Of a stretch of 64,000 nt of DNA, positions 55,954 to 64,000 are shown piece by piece. A model generated the notes under the pieces. It had not been told where the DNA came from and did not search any database. It worked only from the letters and a program-made list of their open reading frames with translations. The translations under genes and the position numbers were made by a program. The number at the start of each line of letters is the position of its first letter. Within the stretch, counting starts at the first letter, position 1. The stretch comes from Candidatus Rifleibacteriota bacterium (GTDB lineage Bacteria; Muiribacteriota; Ozemobacteria; Ozemobacterales; Ozemobacteraceae). The DNA is taken from assembly GCA_015233155.1 (NCBI GenBank), contig JADFYG010000004.1, forward strand, positions 1-64,000, read 5' to 3'.

Positions 55954-58392
55954 TCAGGTTTTCAGATTTTCCTGATAGAAGTTTTCCCACAATTCTTTTT
56001 CTTCGCGGAGCACCTGCATACCAAGATGTTCTTCCGCGATGCGGGCCGCAGTTTCAATCAATGGAGGCGACTCAACGGCCTTTTCTCCGAAATGCGTCAG
56101 AATAGCGCCGCAAAGACGATTTCCCTGCTTCAGCGGGAACCCCAGCAACAGGTTGCCTTCGTTCAGGCTTCGTACGGTGGCCTTATGCGTTGGATTGGCC
56201 TGCAGACTTCTCAGAACAGGCTCTTCTATGGCAAGTAATTCATCGCCCCGCGCAGGGTTCAGCCGACCCAGACATTGTCTGGAACCGTCGCTGTGGAATC
56301 GCAGCATCAATACGTCTATGGCACCCGTAAGTTCGGCCATGTGTTTCACGAATCCGGCATAAGGACGTTCACCGTCTCCCGGAGCGAAACGAACCATGCT
56401 CATCAGGTGACTTGACTGGTTTTCCATCAGTTGAATGGTCTGTGATAGTTGTCGCGTCTGTGTTTCGAGGTCACGCGTATTTATTGCGTTCTTGAGTGCG
56501 ATTGCTGCATGTCCGAGATAGTAGGCGAGGCCTGCAAGCATTTTATCAGTGCTTTCCTCGGGACCGTATCGGTCGAGCATCATCATTCCGATGACTTCGT
56601 TCTCATGTCGAATAGGAATATAGGCCACCAGTCTGTGAACACTACCGTTTGTGATTGCCATCGTTGCTGATTTTTCCGGATGGACTTCGGCTCGAATGAT
56701 TACGGGTTGTCCATCATTCAGCACCGGGTCAAGTACCTTCGGGTTTTTTCGCGGCAGGTCAAGCAGGCGCGGGGAAGCGTTTCTTGTGTCGAGCACTTCA
56801 CTCATTCGTCCCGGCGAGGAGGGAGTCCTGAAAATGTGAAGACAGGTGTTGTCTAGTTTGAACAGAGCTTTCGTGCGTCGCTCGACCAGAGAACCCAATG
56901 CCTCAATTTGGCCGCAATTTCTAAACAATTCGGTCATTTCATCGAGCAATACCTGTTTATAAGACAGATCAGCCAATAGTGCGTCGTTAGTCGATTTCAT
57001 GGCAACGAGTTGAGAATTTATCTCGTCGATATGATTGCTGTCACTCTGTATTTTGGCTTGGTAATCACGAATTTGAACCGTAAGGGAACAAATCTCGTTC
57101 GATCGATCATCTGCCTGCTTCAGGCTTTTCATTAGTTGCGCATTCGCTTCACGTGCATCAAATGTCATTTTTTCGAGATCGCTTCGGCTTGTTTCGAGGC
57201 TTTGTCGTAAGGATTCCACGCGCTCCTTAAAAAATGTGAGCTCAGAGAGATCATCGACGATCATCAGAATCAGACTGCGTCCCTCAGAATCGAACATGGG
57301 AAGCAGTCGACAAGCCAAAGTGTGTGTGGTCCCCTCTGACGAGGATAGTCGAACCCGGTCAATTTCTTTGCTTTTTCCGTCGGTAACTACTGCCTGAAGA
57401 ACATAGGCGAGACCGTGCTGTTTGAACGCTGGCACTGCTTCAAGAAGATTTTTTCCGGATAGTTGAGCGGGAAACAGACCTGTCTGGCCGCGTTTGAACT
57501 TCAGCACCGTTCCTTCCGGATCCAGGATGAACCATGCATGCGATGAATGCTCAGCTACGCCGTTATGTGCAATACCTTCCCGGCGATTTTTGTCCAGCAA
57601 CTGGTTGAGAAAGAAAATGCGTTCTTTGAAGACAGCGGTCAGATTGTTGGCGAGAAACGCTGCTCCAAGTAATGCGACAGACATGATAATAAAACTCGAC
57701 AGGCTCCAGCCTTGGGACAAGCTTAAGTCGCCAAATTGCGGGCCATAGAATTTGATATGAGCTAGAAATTTCCAATTTACGAGCAGGGCAAGCACAAAAT
57801 ATGCGCCCGATGCGGAAAGAGCGTAGATGATTCCGGTAGCACTACCCATGACCGCGCTGGCCACAATGACTGGAATGACGGCCAGCATTGTGAGCGGGCT
57901 TTCCGCAGAACCTGTGTAACGCGTAAAAAGGGTGATGGCCAGGATGTCTATGATGACCTGGCTATGCATTACGTTATCCAGCGAGAGAACGTTGAATCTC
58001 AAACCTTTTAGAGATTCCAGGATCATCAGATAGAGGGCTGTTCCGATTTGTAAGCCGACTTTGGGGATCCCTGTAAGTGCACGAACCCCGCTGAGTCGCA
58101 ACGTACCCATGTATCGGGTGACCGCACCCAGCATAAATCGTCGCAGTCCTAAAAGGCCGTGACGAAGCAGGAGTTGGCGTGAAAGCATTGAAATGTGAAC
58201 GGTGAAATAGATATTTACGATCGCCAGCATGCAACTAAGCACGTATACCGGAAATATCGCGAAGCTCATGCCGAGAAAACGCGTTGTCAGGACGGCAAAA
58301 CCCAATAAAATAGGTATGGCGGCCCAACGCAATGTAACAAGGCCTTGCGCGATCTGGAGTTCCCTTAAACCGTTTCGGTTTTGCCCTTCCAT
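55954..58392 (-). CDS. membrane PAS/GAF sensor protein without a visible output domain
   Basis: An 812-residue protein. Membrane helices occupy about 20-230 (six or more). A PAS domain (about 265-375) and a long coiled coil (375-500) follow. GAF-like domains make up 500-812. I find no kinase, GGDEF, EAL or phosphatase motif, so it seems to sense without an attached catalytic output. It may signal through its coiled coil. The start with GAGGTGG upstream was chosen, giving a 130-base divergent promoter region shared with the PP2C phosphatase, which suggests a functional link to Ser/Thr phosphorylation. Confidence 0.82.
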   Translation of the reverse strand: MEGQNRNGLRELQIAQGLVTLRWAAIPILLGFAVLTTRFLGMSFAIFPVYVLSCMLAIVNIYFTVHISMLSRQLLLRHGLLGLRRFMLGAVTRYMGTLRLSGVRALTGIPKVGLQIGTALYLMILESLKGLRFNVLSLDNVMHSQVIIDILAITLFTRYTGSAESPLTMLAVIPVIVASAVMGSATGIIYALSASGAYFVLALLVNWKFLAHIKFYGPQFGDLSLSQGWSLSSFIIMSVALLGAAFLANNLTAVFKERIFFLNQLLDKNRREGIAHNGVAEHSSHAWFILDPEGTVLKFKRGQTGLFPAQLSGKNLLEAVPAFKQHGLAYVLQAVVTDGKSKEIDRVRLSSSEGTTHTLACRLLPMFDSEGRSLILMIVDDLSELTFFKERVESLRQSLETSRSDLEKMTFDAREANAQLMKSLKQADDRSNEICSLTVQIRDYQAKIQSDSNHIDEINSQLVAMKSTNDALLADLSYKQVLLDEMTELFRNCGQIEALGSLVERRTKALFKLDNTCLHIFRTPSSPGRMSEVLDTRNASPRLLDLPRKNPKVLDPVLNDGQPVIIRAEVHPEKSATMAITNGSVHRLVAYIPIRHENEVIGMMMLDRYGPEESTDKMLAGLAYYLGHAAIALKNAINTRDLETQTRQLSQTIQLMENQSSHLMSMVRFAPGDGERPYAGFVKHMAELTGAIDVLMLRFHSDGSRQCLGRLNPARGDELLAIEEPVLRSLQANPTHKATVRSLNEGNLLLGFPLKQGNRLCGAILTHFGEKAVESPPLIETAARIAEEHLGMQVLREEKELWENFYQENLKT

Positions 58393-58521
58393 GATTCCAC
58401 CTCGATGAGGAAAGCCTAAAAATCCCTTACCTTGGTATCGGCATGTTTCCCCTTTTCCTTGACCCGACTCAAGAGAAAGGATATAATCGCGATCAGTCAT
58501 CGCTATTTTGAAGTGGGTAAA

Positions 58522-59340
58522 ATGGGACTGCTTGAGGTTTCTCATTGCTCGGATCGCGGAATGGTGCGAGAGCAAAACGAAGATGCGTTCTTGGTAATTC
58601 CTCCGTGGAGAGAACCCGCTTTGTCTGTCGGCGCGTGTTTGTTTGCAGTCGCTGACGGGATGGGGGGGCACTCGAGCGGGGAAGTTGCCTCATGGCTTGC
58701 CGTTGACACGTTGCGCAAAAGATTCGCCCGTATGACTTCTGCTGAATGTTCAATAACATTTATGGAAAATCTTTTCGCAGAAGCCAATCAGGCTATTCGC
58801 GAGCATGCGCGATCTCATTCGGAATGTACGGGAATGGGCACTACGCTGACTGCGGCGATGGTCATGGGCGACCAGGCAATTATAGGCCATGTCGGGGATT
58901 CGAGGGCATATCTGTTGCGTGATGGTAAACTGCGTCATCTGACCAGCGATCACACCCTTGTTTTTGAACAGTTGCGTCTTGGCAAGCTGACCCACGATGA
59001 GGCAATGATCCACCCAGCCCGGCATATTTTGAGCAGAGCTCTTGGTGTACGTGAATTCGTGAATGTCGATACGCTGCTACTTGAACTTGTAGACGGAGAT
59101 GTGGTTTGTATCATGTCGGATGGTGTCAGTGGTCCTGTTTCCGATGAAAAGCTTGCACAGCACCTTTCCGTGATGCCATTCAAGGGGTTGACGGGGCGTC
59201 TTGTTGCGAGTGCAAATCAGTTCGGAGGACCGGATAATGCGACGGTCGTTGCATTTCGCGTATCGGGACTTCCCATAACGGTTCCTGGACGATTGTCCCT
59301 CGACCGTCTGAGAGGAATCTTGTCGGAGTGGTTGAAATAA
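58522..59340 (+). CDS. PP2C-family Ser/Thr phosphatase
   Basis: A 272-residue metal-dependent protein phosphatase. The PP2C motifs are in order: RGMVREQNEDAF, VADGMGGHSSGE, HVGDSRAYL, MSDGVSGPVSDE and GGPDNATVV, including the metal-binding aspartates. It would dephosphorylate Ser/Thr substrates and probably opposes the kinase encoded downstream. The in-frame ATG 90 bases upstream was rejected because the phosphatase fold starts at MGLLEVSHCSDRG. The ribosome site is weak. Confidence 0.93.
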   Translation: MGLLEVSHCSDRGMVREQNEDAFLVIPPWREPALSVGACLFAVADGMGGHSSGEVASWLAVDTLRKRFARMTSAECSITFMENLFAEANQAIREHARSHSECTGMGTTLTAAMVMGDQAIIGHVGDSRAYLLRDGKLRHLTSDHTLVFEQLRLGKLTHDEAMIHPARHILSRALGVREFVNVDTLLLELVDGDVVCIMSDGVSGPVSDEKLAQHLSVMPFKGLTGRLVASANQFGGPDNATVVAFRVSGLPITVPGRLSLDRLRGILSEWLK

Positions 59341-59515
59341 GAGCACACGAAAGGTCTCGGCTCTGGAATCATTTGTAATTCGAATTCAATAGGAAGGTCA
59401 AATAGATGCATCGTCCGATTCAATAATCACGGAAAGCGCCGTAGTCAGTATCTTTTCGATAGTGGTCTTCGGAGTAATAGTAATGCAAATCAACATGGCA
59501 GGAGGGCTGTGAAAA

Positions 59516-60070
59516 ATGGATACGGTAACCATTCTGATCGTTGTTGGCGTTGTTGTTCTGGTGACAATCGTTGGTGTTCTGATGATGTCAAAGGATAAAT
59601 CGCAGAATGCGGTAACCTCTGCAGGTGGCGGAGGAGAAGATTCTTATGGTGACAAGAAGGAAACTGCAACCTCCAAGCGATTCAAACAGGTAATGTCTGA
59701 TGACGAGCTGGACAAGGAAAAGAAGGAAGAGTTGCTGACAAAATACACTGCTGGTACCGGCGAAGGGATCAATGAAGTTGAGAAGCTGCTTGCCTCTGAT
59801 CCGAACAACGTAGATCTCCTTGACTGGCTTGCTTTCATGTATTACAGCAATAACGAAACTGATAAGGCCATCGAAACTTACAAGCGTGCTTTGGCGATCA
59901 AGCCGAATAATGAAAATCAGCATTATTATTTAGGGAACAGCTATTTCAAGAAGGCAATGAATGCCGAAGCTCAGAAGGAATGGAATGAGGTTATCCGCCT
60001 CAAACCTAATTCCAAGATTGCCAAAAATGCTCAGGAGCGAATTGATTATATCTCCGGAGCAAAAAAATAA
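59516..60070 (+). CDS. membrane-anchored TPR protein
   Basis: A 184-residue protein with an N-terminal membrane helix (3-23), a Gly-rich charged linker and then tetratricopeptide repeats (about 80-180, e.g. DWLAFMYYSNNETDKAIETY). TPRs recruit partner proteins to the membrane. It lies between the PP2C phosphatase and the Ser/Thr kinase, which suggests a scaffold for that pair. AGGAGGG precedes the ATG. Confidence 0.85.
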   Translation: MDTVTILIVVGVVVLVTIVGVLMMSKDKSQNAVTSAGGGGEDSYGDKKETATSKRFKQVMSDDELDKEKKEELLTKYTAGTGEGINEVEKLLASDPNNVDLLDWLAFMYYSNNETDKAIETYKRALAIKPNNENQHYYLGNSYFKKAMNAEAQKEWNEVIRLKPNSKIAKNAQERIDYISGAKK

Positions 60071-60118
60071 TTTCGCGCGTCAAACGAAAGCCAGGATATC
60101 TGCCGTAACAGGAGTCCA

Positions 60119-61897
60119 ATGAACACCCAGGTGCCTGAACTCAAACGCTACAAAATCCTCGACCTTATCGGTTGCGGAGGGATGGGACAGGTTTATGCGG
60201 GTTACGATCTGAAAAGCGAAAGTCCCGTTGCAATAAAAGTCCTGGCGCAGGAGTGCGTAGATATTCCTGTAGTTCTTGAGCGTTTTAAATTAGAGGGGGA
60301 GATTCTTCGTACTCTGAATCACCCGAATATCATTCGCTTCGTCGAGGCCGGTGAGGAAAATGATATCCATTATCTGGTCATGGAATATGCGAAAGGCATA
60401 TCCATGGATGCCCTTCCAAGGAACAAATCCGCAACATCACTCGGGGTTTCACAGCAGGTAGTTCCGACTATTGAAGAATACCTGCGTTTATTCATCCGGT
60501 TCCTGGATGCCCTTACATATATTCATAAACAAGGCCTTGTTCATCGCGACATTAAACCACATAATATCATTCTTCAGGGCAGCGAGCTTACTCCTCGCCT
60601 CATCGATTTCGGAATAGCAAAGTATATCAAGGACGATGATGATCTCAACCCTGAAGATGGCCTCTACACTGTTGTTTACGCCAGCCCGGAGCAACTCACC
60701 AATAAACCGGTTGATTTTGCTTCCGATCTCTTCTCTTTCGGCGTTGTCATGTATGAAAAACTGACCGGCCATCTTCCCTTCCCTGGAAAAAAACAGATGG
60801 AAGTGTTTCTCGCCCACACAAAATGGAACTTCCCTCCGCCGCGTCAGCTCATTCCAGGTATTCCACAGAAGCTGGAACAGATCGTTCTGAAGATGCTTGC
60901 AAAGGATCCGACACAGCGGTATCCGAGCGCGGCCATGGTTCAGAGCGAGCTGGAAAAACTCCTGGAAGTCGTGCGATCGAGCAGTCAAGGGCTCGGCATG
61001 AGCGGTATAATCAGCGATATTCGCGAGTCTGGCACCTCTACAGGCGGTCCACGACGTGGCATAAAGAGGCGAAGTCTTTCTGACGAAATAGTTTCGATGA
61101 AAAAGATACGCCTTGACTTCGTCGATGCCAAGAATCAGCTTCGTATGGCCAGGTTGAAATTCAGCCATGATCCTGAGCAGATCGTTCAGTTTGAAACCCT
61201 TTGCCAGGCGTTGTATGTTGAGTATGAAAAACTTCAGGCGCAAACGAAGATGGCACTTGGTTTTAAAAGCCAACCAATGGTTATAGAACGTTTCAACAAT
61301 ATCAATAAACTGGAAACGATTGTCTACGAAAAGCAGGGAATGTCGTTTACTATCAATGTCATCGAGCAGAAACTCGCGCATCTGGATGGAACAGACATCA
61401 TCGTTGGGTCGCTAAATTTTACCGAAAAGGCTAAGCGAGTTTTTTCGCGTAATTTCAAAGATAATTTCATCGCCTGGGATGAGTCAAACTGGTTTTTCCA
61501 GCCCTATGACGAAAAGGATTTTCCTATCTTTATCATGGTTGGTGATCGCCGGATGACCCAGCCTCCATTTGGGTTTCGTGGATTTTTCTGGCCTTTCGAG
61601 TTTGTACTTGCAATAAGCAAGTTACAGGGCACTGGCGTTGCAATTATAGAAACATTCAAAGGTATAGATCGGCAAGGCCGCGCGGCTTTTGCTTCACATA
61701 AGGAAACAATTTTATTTTCACAGGCAATGTTTGATCAATTGAAATCCGATACGGAGGCCGCCAGGTCTCATCAACCTCGTGGAAATGTCGGTGATGACGG
61801 TATTCCAATCAAGCCGCAACCGGGGGTTTCAGGTCCCGGTTCCTCCGCGTCGGGACCCATGCAGCGTCCACGGAATCTCCCACTTAAACGCCCATGA
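60119..61897 (+). CDS. eukaryote-like Ser/Thr protein kinase
   Basis: A 592-residue Hanks-type kinase. The kinase domain (about 10-285) has the Gly loop GCGGMGQVY, Lys40 in VAIKVLA, the catalytic HRDIKPHN (D144), and DFG (D163), plus SPE in YASPEQL. All are consistent with activity. The C-terminal 300 residues form an additional domain of unknown family (about 320-550) and a Pro-rich tail. There is no membrane helix, so it is cytosolic or recruited by the TPR protein. It forms a phosphatase-TPR-kinase cluster. Confidence 0.95.
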   Translation: MNTQVPELKRYKILDLIGCGGMGQVYAGYDLKSESPVAIKVLAQECVDIPVVLERFKLEGEILRTLNHPNIIRFVEAGEENDIHYLVMEYAKGISMDALPRNKSATSLGVSQQVVPTIEEYLRLFIRFLDALTYIHKQGLVHRDIKPHNIILQGSELTPRLIDFGIAKYIKDDDDLNPEDGLYTVVYASPEQLTNKPVDFASDLFSFGVVMYEKLTGHLPFPGKKQMEVFLAHTKWNFPPPRQLIPGIPQKLEQIVLKMLAKDPTQRYPSAAMVQSELEKLLEVVRSSSQGLGMSGIISDIRESGTSTGGPRRGIKRRSLSDEIVSMKKIRLDFVDAKNQLRMARLKFSHDPEQIVQFETLCQALYVEYEKLQAQTKMALGFKSQPMVIERFNNINKLETIVYEKQGMSFTINVIEQKLAHLDGTDIIVGSLNFTEKAKRVFSRNFKDNFIAWDESNWFFQPYDEKDFPIFIMVGDRRMTQPPFGFRGFFWPFEFVLAISKLQGTGVAIIETFKGIDRQGRAAFASHKETILFSQAMFDQLKSDTEAARSHQPRGNVGDDGIPIKPQPGVSGPGSSASGPMQRPRNLPLKRP

Positions 61898-62007
61898 AAT
61901 AGCTCTTGTTCCGAATATTCCTAAAATAGGGGTAATACTCGCTCTAATGACTTGATGACACTGGGTGCAACTTTCAAATATTCGGAGTAACCGGAGGACG
62001 AATTCGA

Positions 62008-62472
62008 ATGAGCATTTCCCATATTCGTTCATTATTCGATATAGTCGATCGTCTCGCCGCCGTTTGGCGACTGCTTGTTGATGGCAATGAAGATTTTCTT
62101 TCGGGAGAGCCAACAGCAGAACGACTCAATCCTCTTCTTGAACAACGCGAGATGGGCTTTGCTGAATCGCGGCACTTTGAAGAAGAACTTGTCCAAACCT
62201 TTCACGAAGTATTTCCAGATCGTGCGAAAGCTGATTTCCGCATAGTCTGGGATACACTTGGAGCAGAACCCGGTGCCCATGAGCGCATTTTTCCCGCTCG
62301 TCAGGCCCTGGAGAGCTTGGTGGAATCCAATAGGCGCGTCGAAGAACGCCTGAAATCAGCACGAACTGATCTGAATGAAAAACTCAAACAGAATCGCCGT
62401 GCCGGCCGGATATTACGCAGCTATACCCAGGCAGACCCAATGGGAAGCTGTTTTATCGACAAAATCAAGTAA
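62008..62472 (+). CDS. hypothetical helical protein (faintly FlgN-like)
   Basis: A 154-residue helical protein without signal or membrane segments. Its C-terminal pattern, with helices ending NRRAGRILRSYT and a short FIDKI end, faintly recalls flagellar chaperones of the FlgN type, but I do not claim it. GGAGG lies 9 bases upstream of the ATG. It follows the kinase gene by 110 bases and converges with the YbaB gene. Confidence 0.65.
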   Translation: MSISHIRSLFDIVDRLAAVWRLLVDGNEDFLSGEPTAERLNPLLEQREMGFAESRHFEEELVQTFHEVFPDRAKADFRIVWDTLGAEPGAHERIFPARQALESLVESNRRVEERLKSARTDLNEKLKQNRRAGRILRSYTQADPMGSCFIDKIK

Positions 62473-62484
62473 TTGATCAAGTTG

Positions 62485-62507
62485 CGTCGAAGACCAACTC
62501 TTCGACG
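62485..62507. terminator. perfect hairpin between convergent genes
   Basis: CGTCGAAGA and TCTTCGACG form a 9-bp perfect stem with loop CCAAC, lying between the convergent 154-residue and YbaB genes. No T-run follows. It may be a bidirectional terminator. Confidence 0.5.
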
Positions 62508-62513
62508 TGGGTG

Positions 62514-62846
62514 TTACATCATGCCGGGAATATTCAATCCGCCAGTGATCTTACCCATTTCTTCCTGAACCATTTCCTGTGACTTCTTCATCCCTGCATT
62601 GACCGCTGAAAGAACCAGATCCTGAAGGGTTTCTATATCCTTTGGATCCACTACTTCAGGACTGATCGTTATCTTCTGTATCTCTTGCCCGCCAGTTACT
62701 ATTACAGTAACGACTCCGCCGCCGACGCTGGCCTCGACAGTTCTGGTTTTCAATTCTTCCTGCGCCTGTGCAATCTTTTCCTGCATTTTCTGAGCCTGCT
62801 TCATCAGCCCCTGCATATTTGGTACTCCGCCGCCTTTGCCGAACAT
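62514..62846 (-). CDS. ybaB: YbaB/EbfC nucleoid-associated protein
   Basis: A 110-residue DNA-binding protein of the YbaB/EbfC family that binds as a dimer and shapes the nucleoid. It shows the typical order: N-terminal MFGKGGG, helix [21 protein letters not shown] (11-31), strand [11 protein letters not shown] and a C-terminal helix followed by a Gly-rich end (GGLNIPGMM). Length and motifs match. AAGGAG precedes the ATG. In many bacteria it neighbours recR and dnaX, but neither is visible here. Confidence 0.93.
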   Translation of the reverse strand: MFGKGGGVPNMQGLMKQAQKMQEKIAQAQEELKTRTVEASVGGGVVTVIVTGGQEIQKITISPEVVDPKDIETLQDLVLSAVNAGMKKSQEMVQEEMGKITGGLNIPGMM

Positions 62847-62930
62847 ACGTTACTCCTTGATAAAAAATTGCCCCGAAGTGTGTGGGCAAACCGATGATAC
62901 CACAGATGCGGCACATAATGCGTCGCTTTC

Positions 62931-64000
62931 TCAATGCAGAATGGCGATCTTGCCTTTGAATTTGCGTGTTCCGCTTTCGTCAACGGCACCCGACAATAAT
63001 TCAAGGGTGTAGAAGTATACGCCGTTGGCTATGTTGCGCGGAAGATTCCAGATCATCCGATTTTCACCTTCCAGACCCTGCATCGAATCAAAATGAACCT
63101 GATCTCCGGCTGTGTCGTAAACGATGAGTTCCACCAATCCCGGAAAAGTCAGGCCAAAGCTTATTGTTATACGATTCCCGCGCGCCGGACTAGGCCATGC
63201 AATAACATGATCGATGCGATTTTCCGGCGCCCATCGAATAGAACGAACCAAGTCAGGGTTAGTGACAGACATAATTTGCAGTTTGTTTCCTGGTTTTGCA
63301 TGCAGCCTGGCATTGGAAACCGCAGAAGCCTCCGGTGTTACTGTGAGTTGCGCGCGAAACTTTCCCGTATGTGAAGCGGTCTCAGTGAGTACAAGATCGA
63401 TGCCTTGCGAATCTGTGTCGGAAACGGCATGCACGTGTGTCGTGTCTGGAAACATCCAGTTCAGATCCTCGCCAAGAATTTCGATGAAAAGCGATGATTG
63501 TCGCAGATCGTCCTCTATGGCTCGTGCGAACGTGCGGTCTTCGAAGAGGTGCAGAGCAGTTAAGCGTGCCGGCGGCGTGTTCCCTTTTGCGAGCCAGTAA
63601 AATGTTCTTCGGATTGGGACTGCTCCTGGAAAGGTTATCTCAATACGTTCTCCGGGAATCATTGGAACCCATGTATCTGTCTGAATTTTTGCCACGCCTG
63701 GATCGAAACGCCCACGAAATCGCTCTACACCAGGTTCCGCTCGACTGAGAACAATACGTTTGCTTTCAGTGGCATCGCGATCCGTTGTGACTGTAAGAAG
63801 AATCTTGGCGTTGCCTCCGACACTGCCGAGGGGTAATGCCAGTTCGACCCAGACCGGAGAAGATCTAATTATTTCGTCATTAATCGGCCGCGTGAAGGAA
63901 GCATCTTCATATAATGAGATTCCTTGTAAGCCACCTGTAGTGAATCCGTTGGGTGGCAGGACAAGAGGCTGGCCGAGAAGATCATAAAGTGTCGATGTGG
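62931..64000 (-). CDS. secreted protein with a C-terminal FlgD-like/T9SS-type domain (5' end beyond window)
   Basis: The frame stays open to position 64000, so the N-terminus is outside the window, and about 356 codons are visible. The sequence is rich in Ser, Thr and aromatic residues, as in large secreted beta proteins. The last 90 residues (about VIAWPSPARGN to KGKIAILH) resemble the FlgD Ig-like or T9SS type A sorting domains that end secreted proteins of several phyla. A GTG within the frame at 63695 is an unlikely true start, as coding continues upstream without a break. Confidence 0.75.
   Translation of the reverse strand, partial: TSTLYDLLGQPLVLPPNGFTTGGLQGISLYEDASFTRPINDEIIRSSPVWVELALPLGSVGGNAKILLTVTTDRDATESKRIVLSRAEPGVERFRGRFDPGVAKIQTDTWVPMIPGERIEITFPGAVPIRRTFYWLAKGNTPPARLTALHLFEDRTFARAIEDDLRQSSLFIEILGEDLNWMFPDTTHVHAVSDTDSQGIDLVLTETASHTGKFRAQLTVTPEASAVSNARLHAKPGNKLQIMSVTNPDLVRSIRWAPENRIDHVIAWPSPARGNRITISFGLTFPGLVELIVYDTAGDQVHFDSMQGLEGENRMIWNLPRNIANGVYFYTLELLSGAVDESGTRKFKGKIAILH

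Noticed and set aside
60488..61381. 297-codon minus-strand frame opposite the Ser/Thr kinase
   Set aside because: The plus strand encodes an intact kinase with all catalytic motifs; the antisense frame has no recognisable domain.

Overview
This 64 kb window looks like chromosomal DNA of an uncultured, probably anaerobic, diderm (two-membrane) bacterium of moderate GC. The outer membrane is supported by two signal-peptide proteins with beta-barrel C-termini (38410-39861 and 44896-46467). Anaerobic, energy-limited metabolism is suggested by a K+-dependent membrane pyrophosphatase and an indolepyruvate:ferredoxin oxidoreductase. No rRNA or other direct phylogenetic marker is present. The mix of a CMK-S1 fusion, a pel-type cluster and eukaryote-like kinase/phosphatase genes would suit a deep-branching candidate phylum such as Riflebacteria, but that is only a guess.

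Layout. (1) 1-5.65 kb is accessory DNA: a phage/plasmid-type D5/P4 helicase gene with three 9-bp tandem repeats beside it, an excisionase-like HTH gene, a ribbon-helix-helix/zinc protein and a cluster of toxin-antitoxin-type genes (DUF4160/DUF2442, an orphan HigA-like antitoxin, DUF433/DUF5615). It ends at a tRNA-Leu(CAA) followed by two perfect hairpins. (2) 6-15.5 kb is core: a sensor histidine kinase, gapA-pgk-tpiA, a cytidylate kinase fused in frame to a seven-domain ribosomal protein S1, and aroA. (3) 15.6-28.7 kb is membrane and transport: a pyrophosphatase with a 314-residue repetitive Pro/Ala tail, a nucleoside transporter, a three-module phospholipid-repair protein, an ankyrin protein, a YdcF-like protein and a spermidine-synthase-like membrane protein.

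(4) 28.9-46.5 kb is the most interesting part: a pelDEFG core (c-di-GMP receptor PelD, PelE, glycosyltransferase PelF, transporter PelG) without recognisable pelA, pelB or pelC. It is surrounded by a convergent DUF2194 deacetylase-like gene, a coiled-coil porin, a sigma54-type regulator, an exported alpha/alpha-toroid protein with a CxxCH motif, a TPR-NodB deacetylase and another outer-membrane beta-barrel. I read this as a Pel-like exopolysaccharide locus with a different periplasmic and outer-membrane module.

(5) 46.4-54.7 kb holds a YkgJ-type cysteine-cluster protein, an RRM protein, ahcY, and a tightly overlapping iorA-iorB-znuA-znuC-znuB operon. (6) 54.9-64 kb holds a sugar-nucleotide epimerase, a large PAS/GAF membrane sensor divergent from a PP2C phosphatase-TPR-Ser/Thr kinase set, a YbaB protein, and the 3' part of a secreted protein that runs off the right edge.
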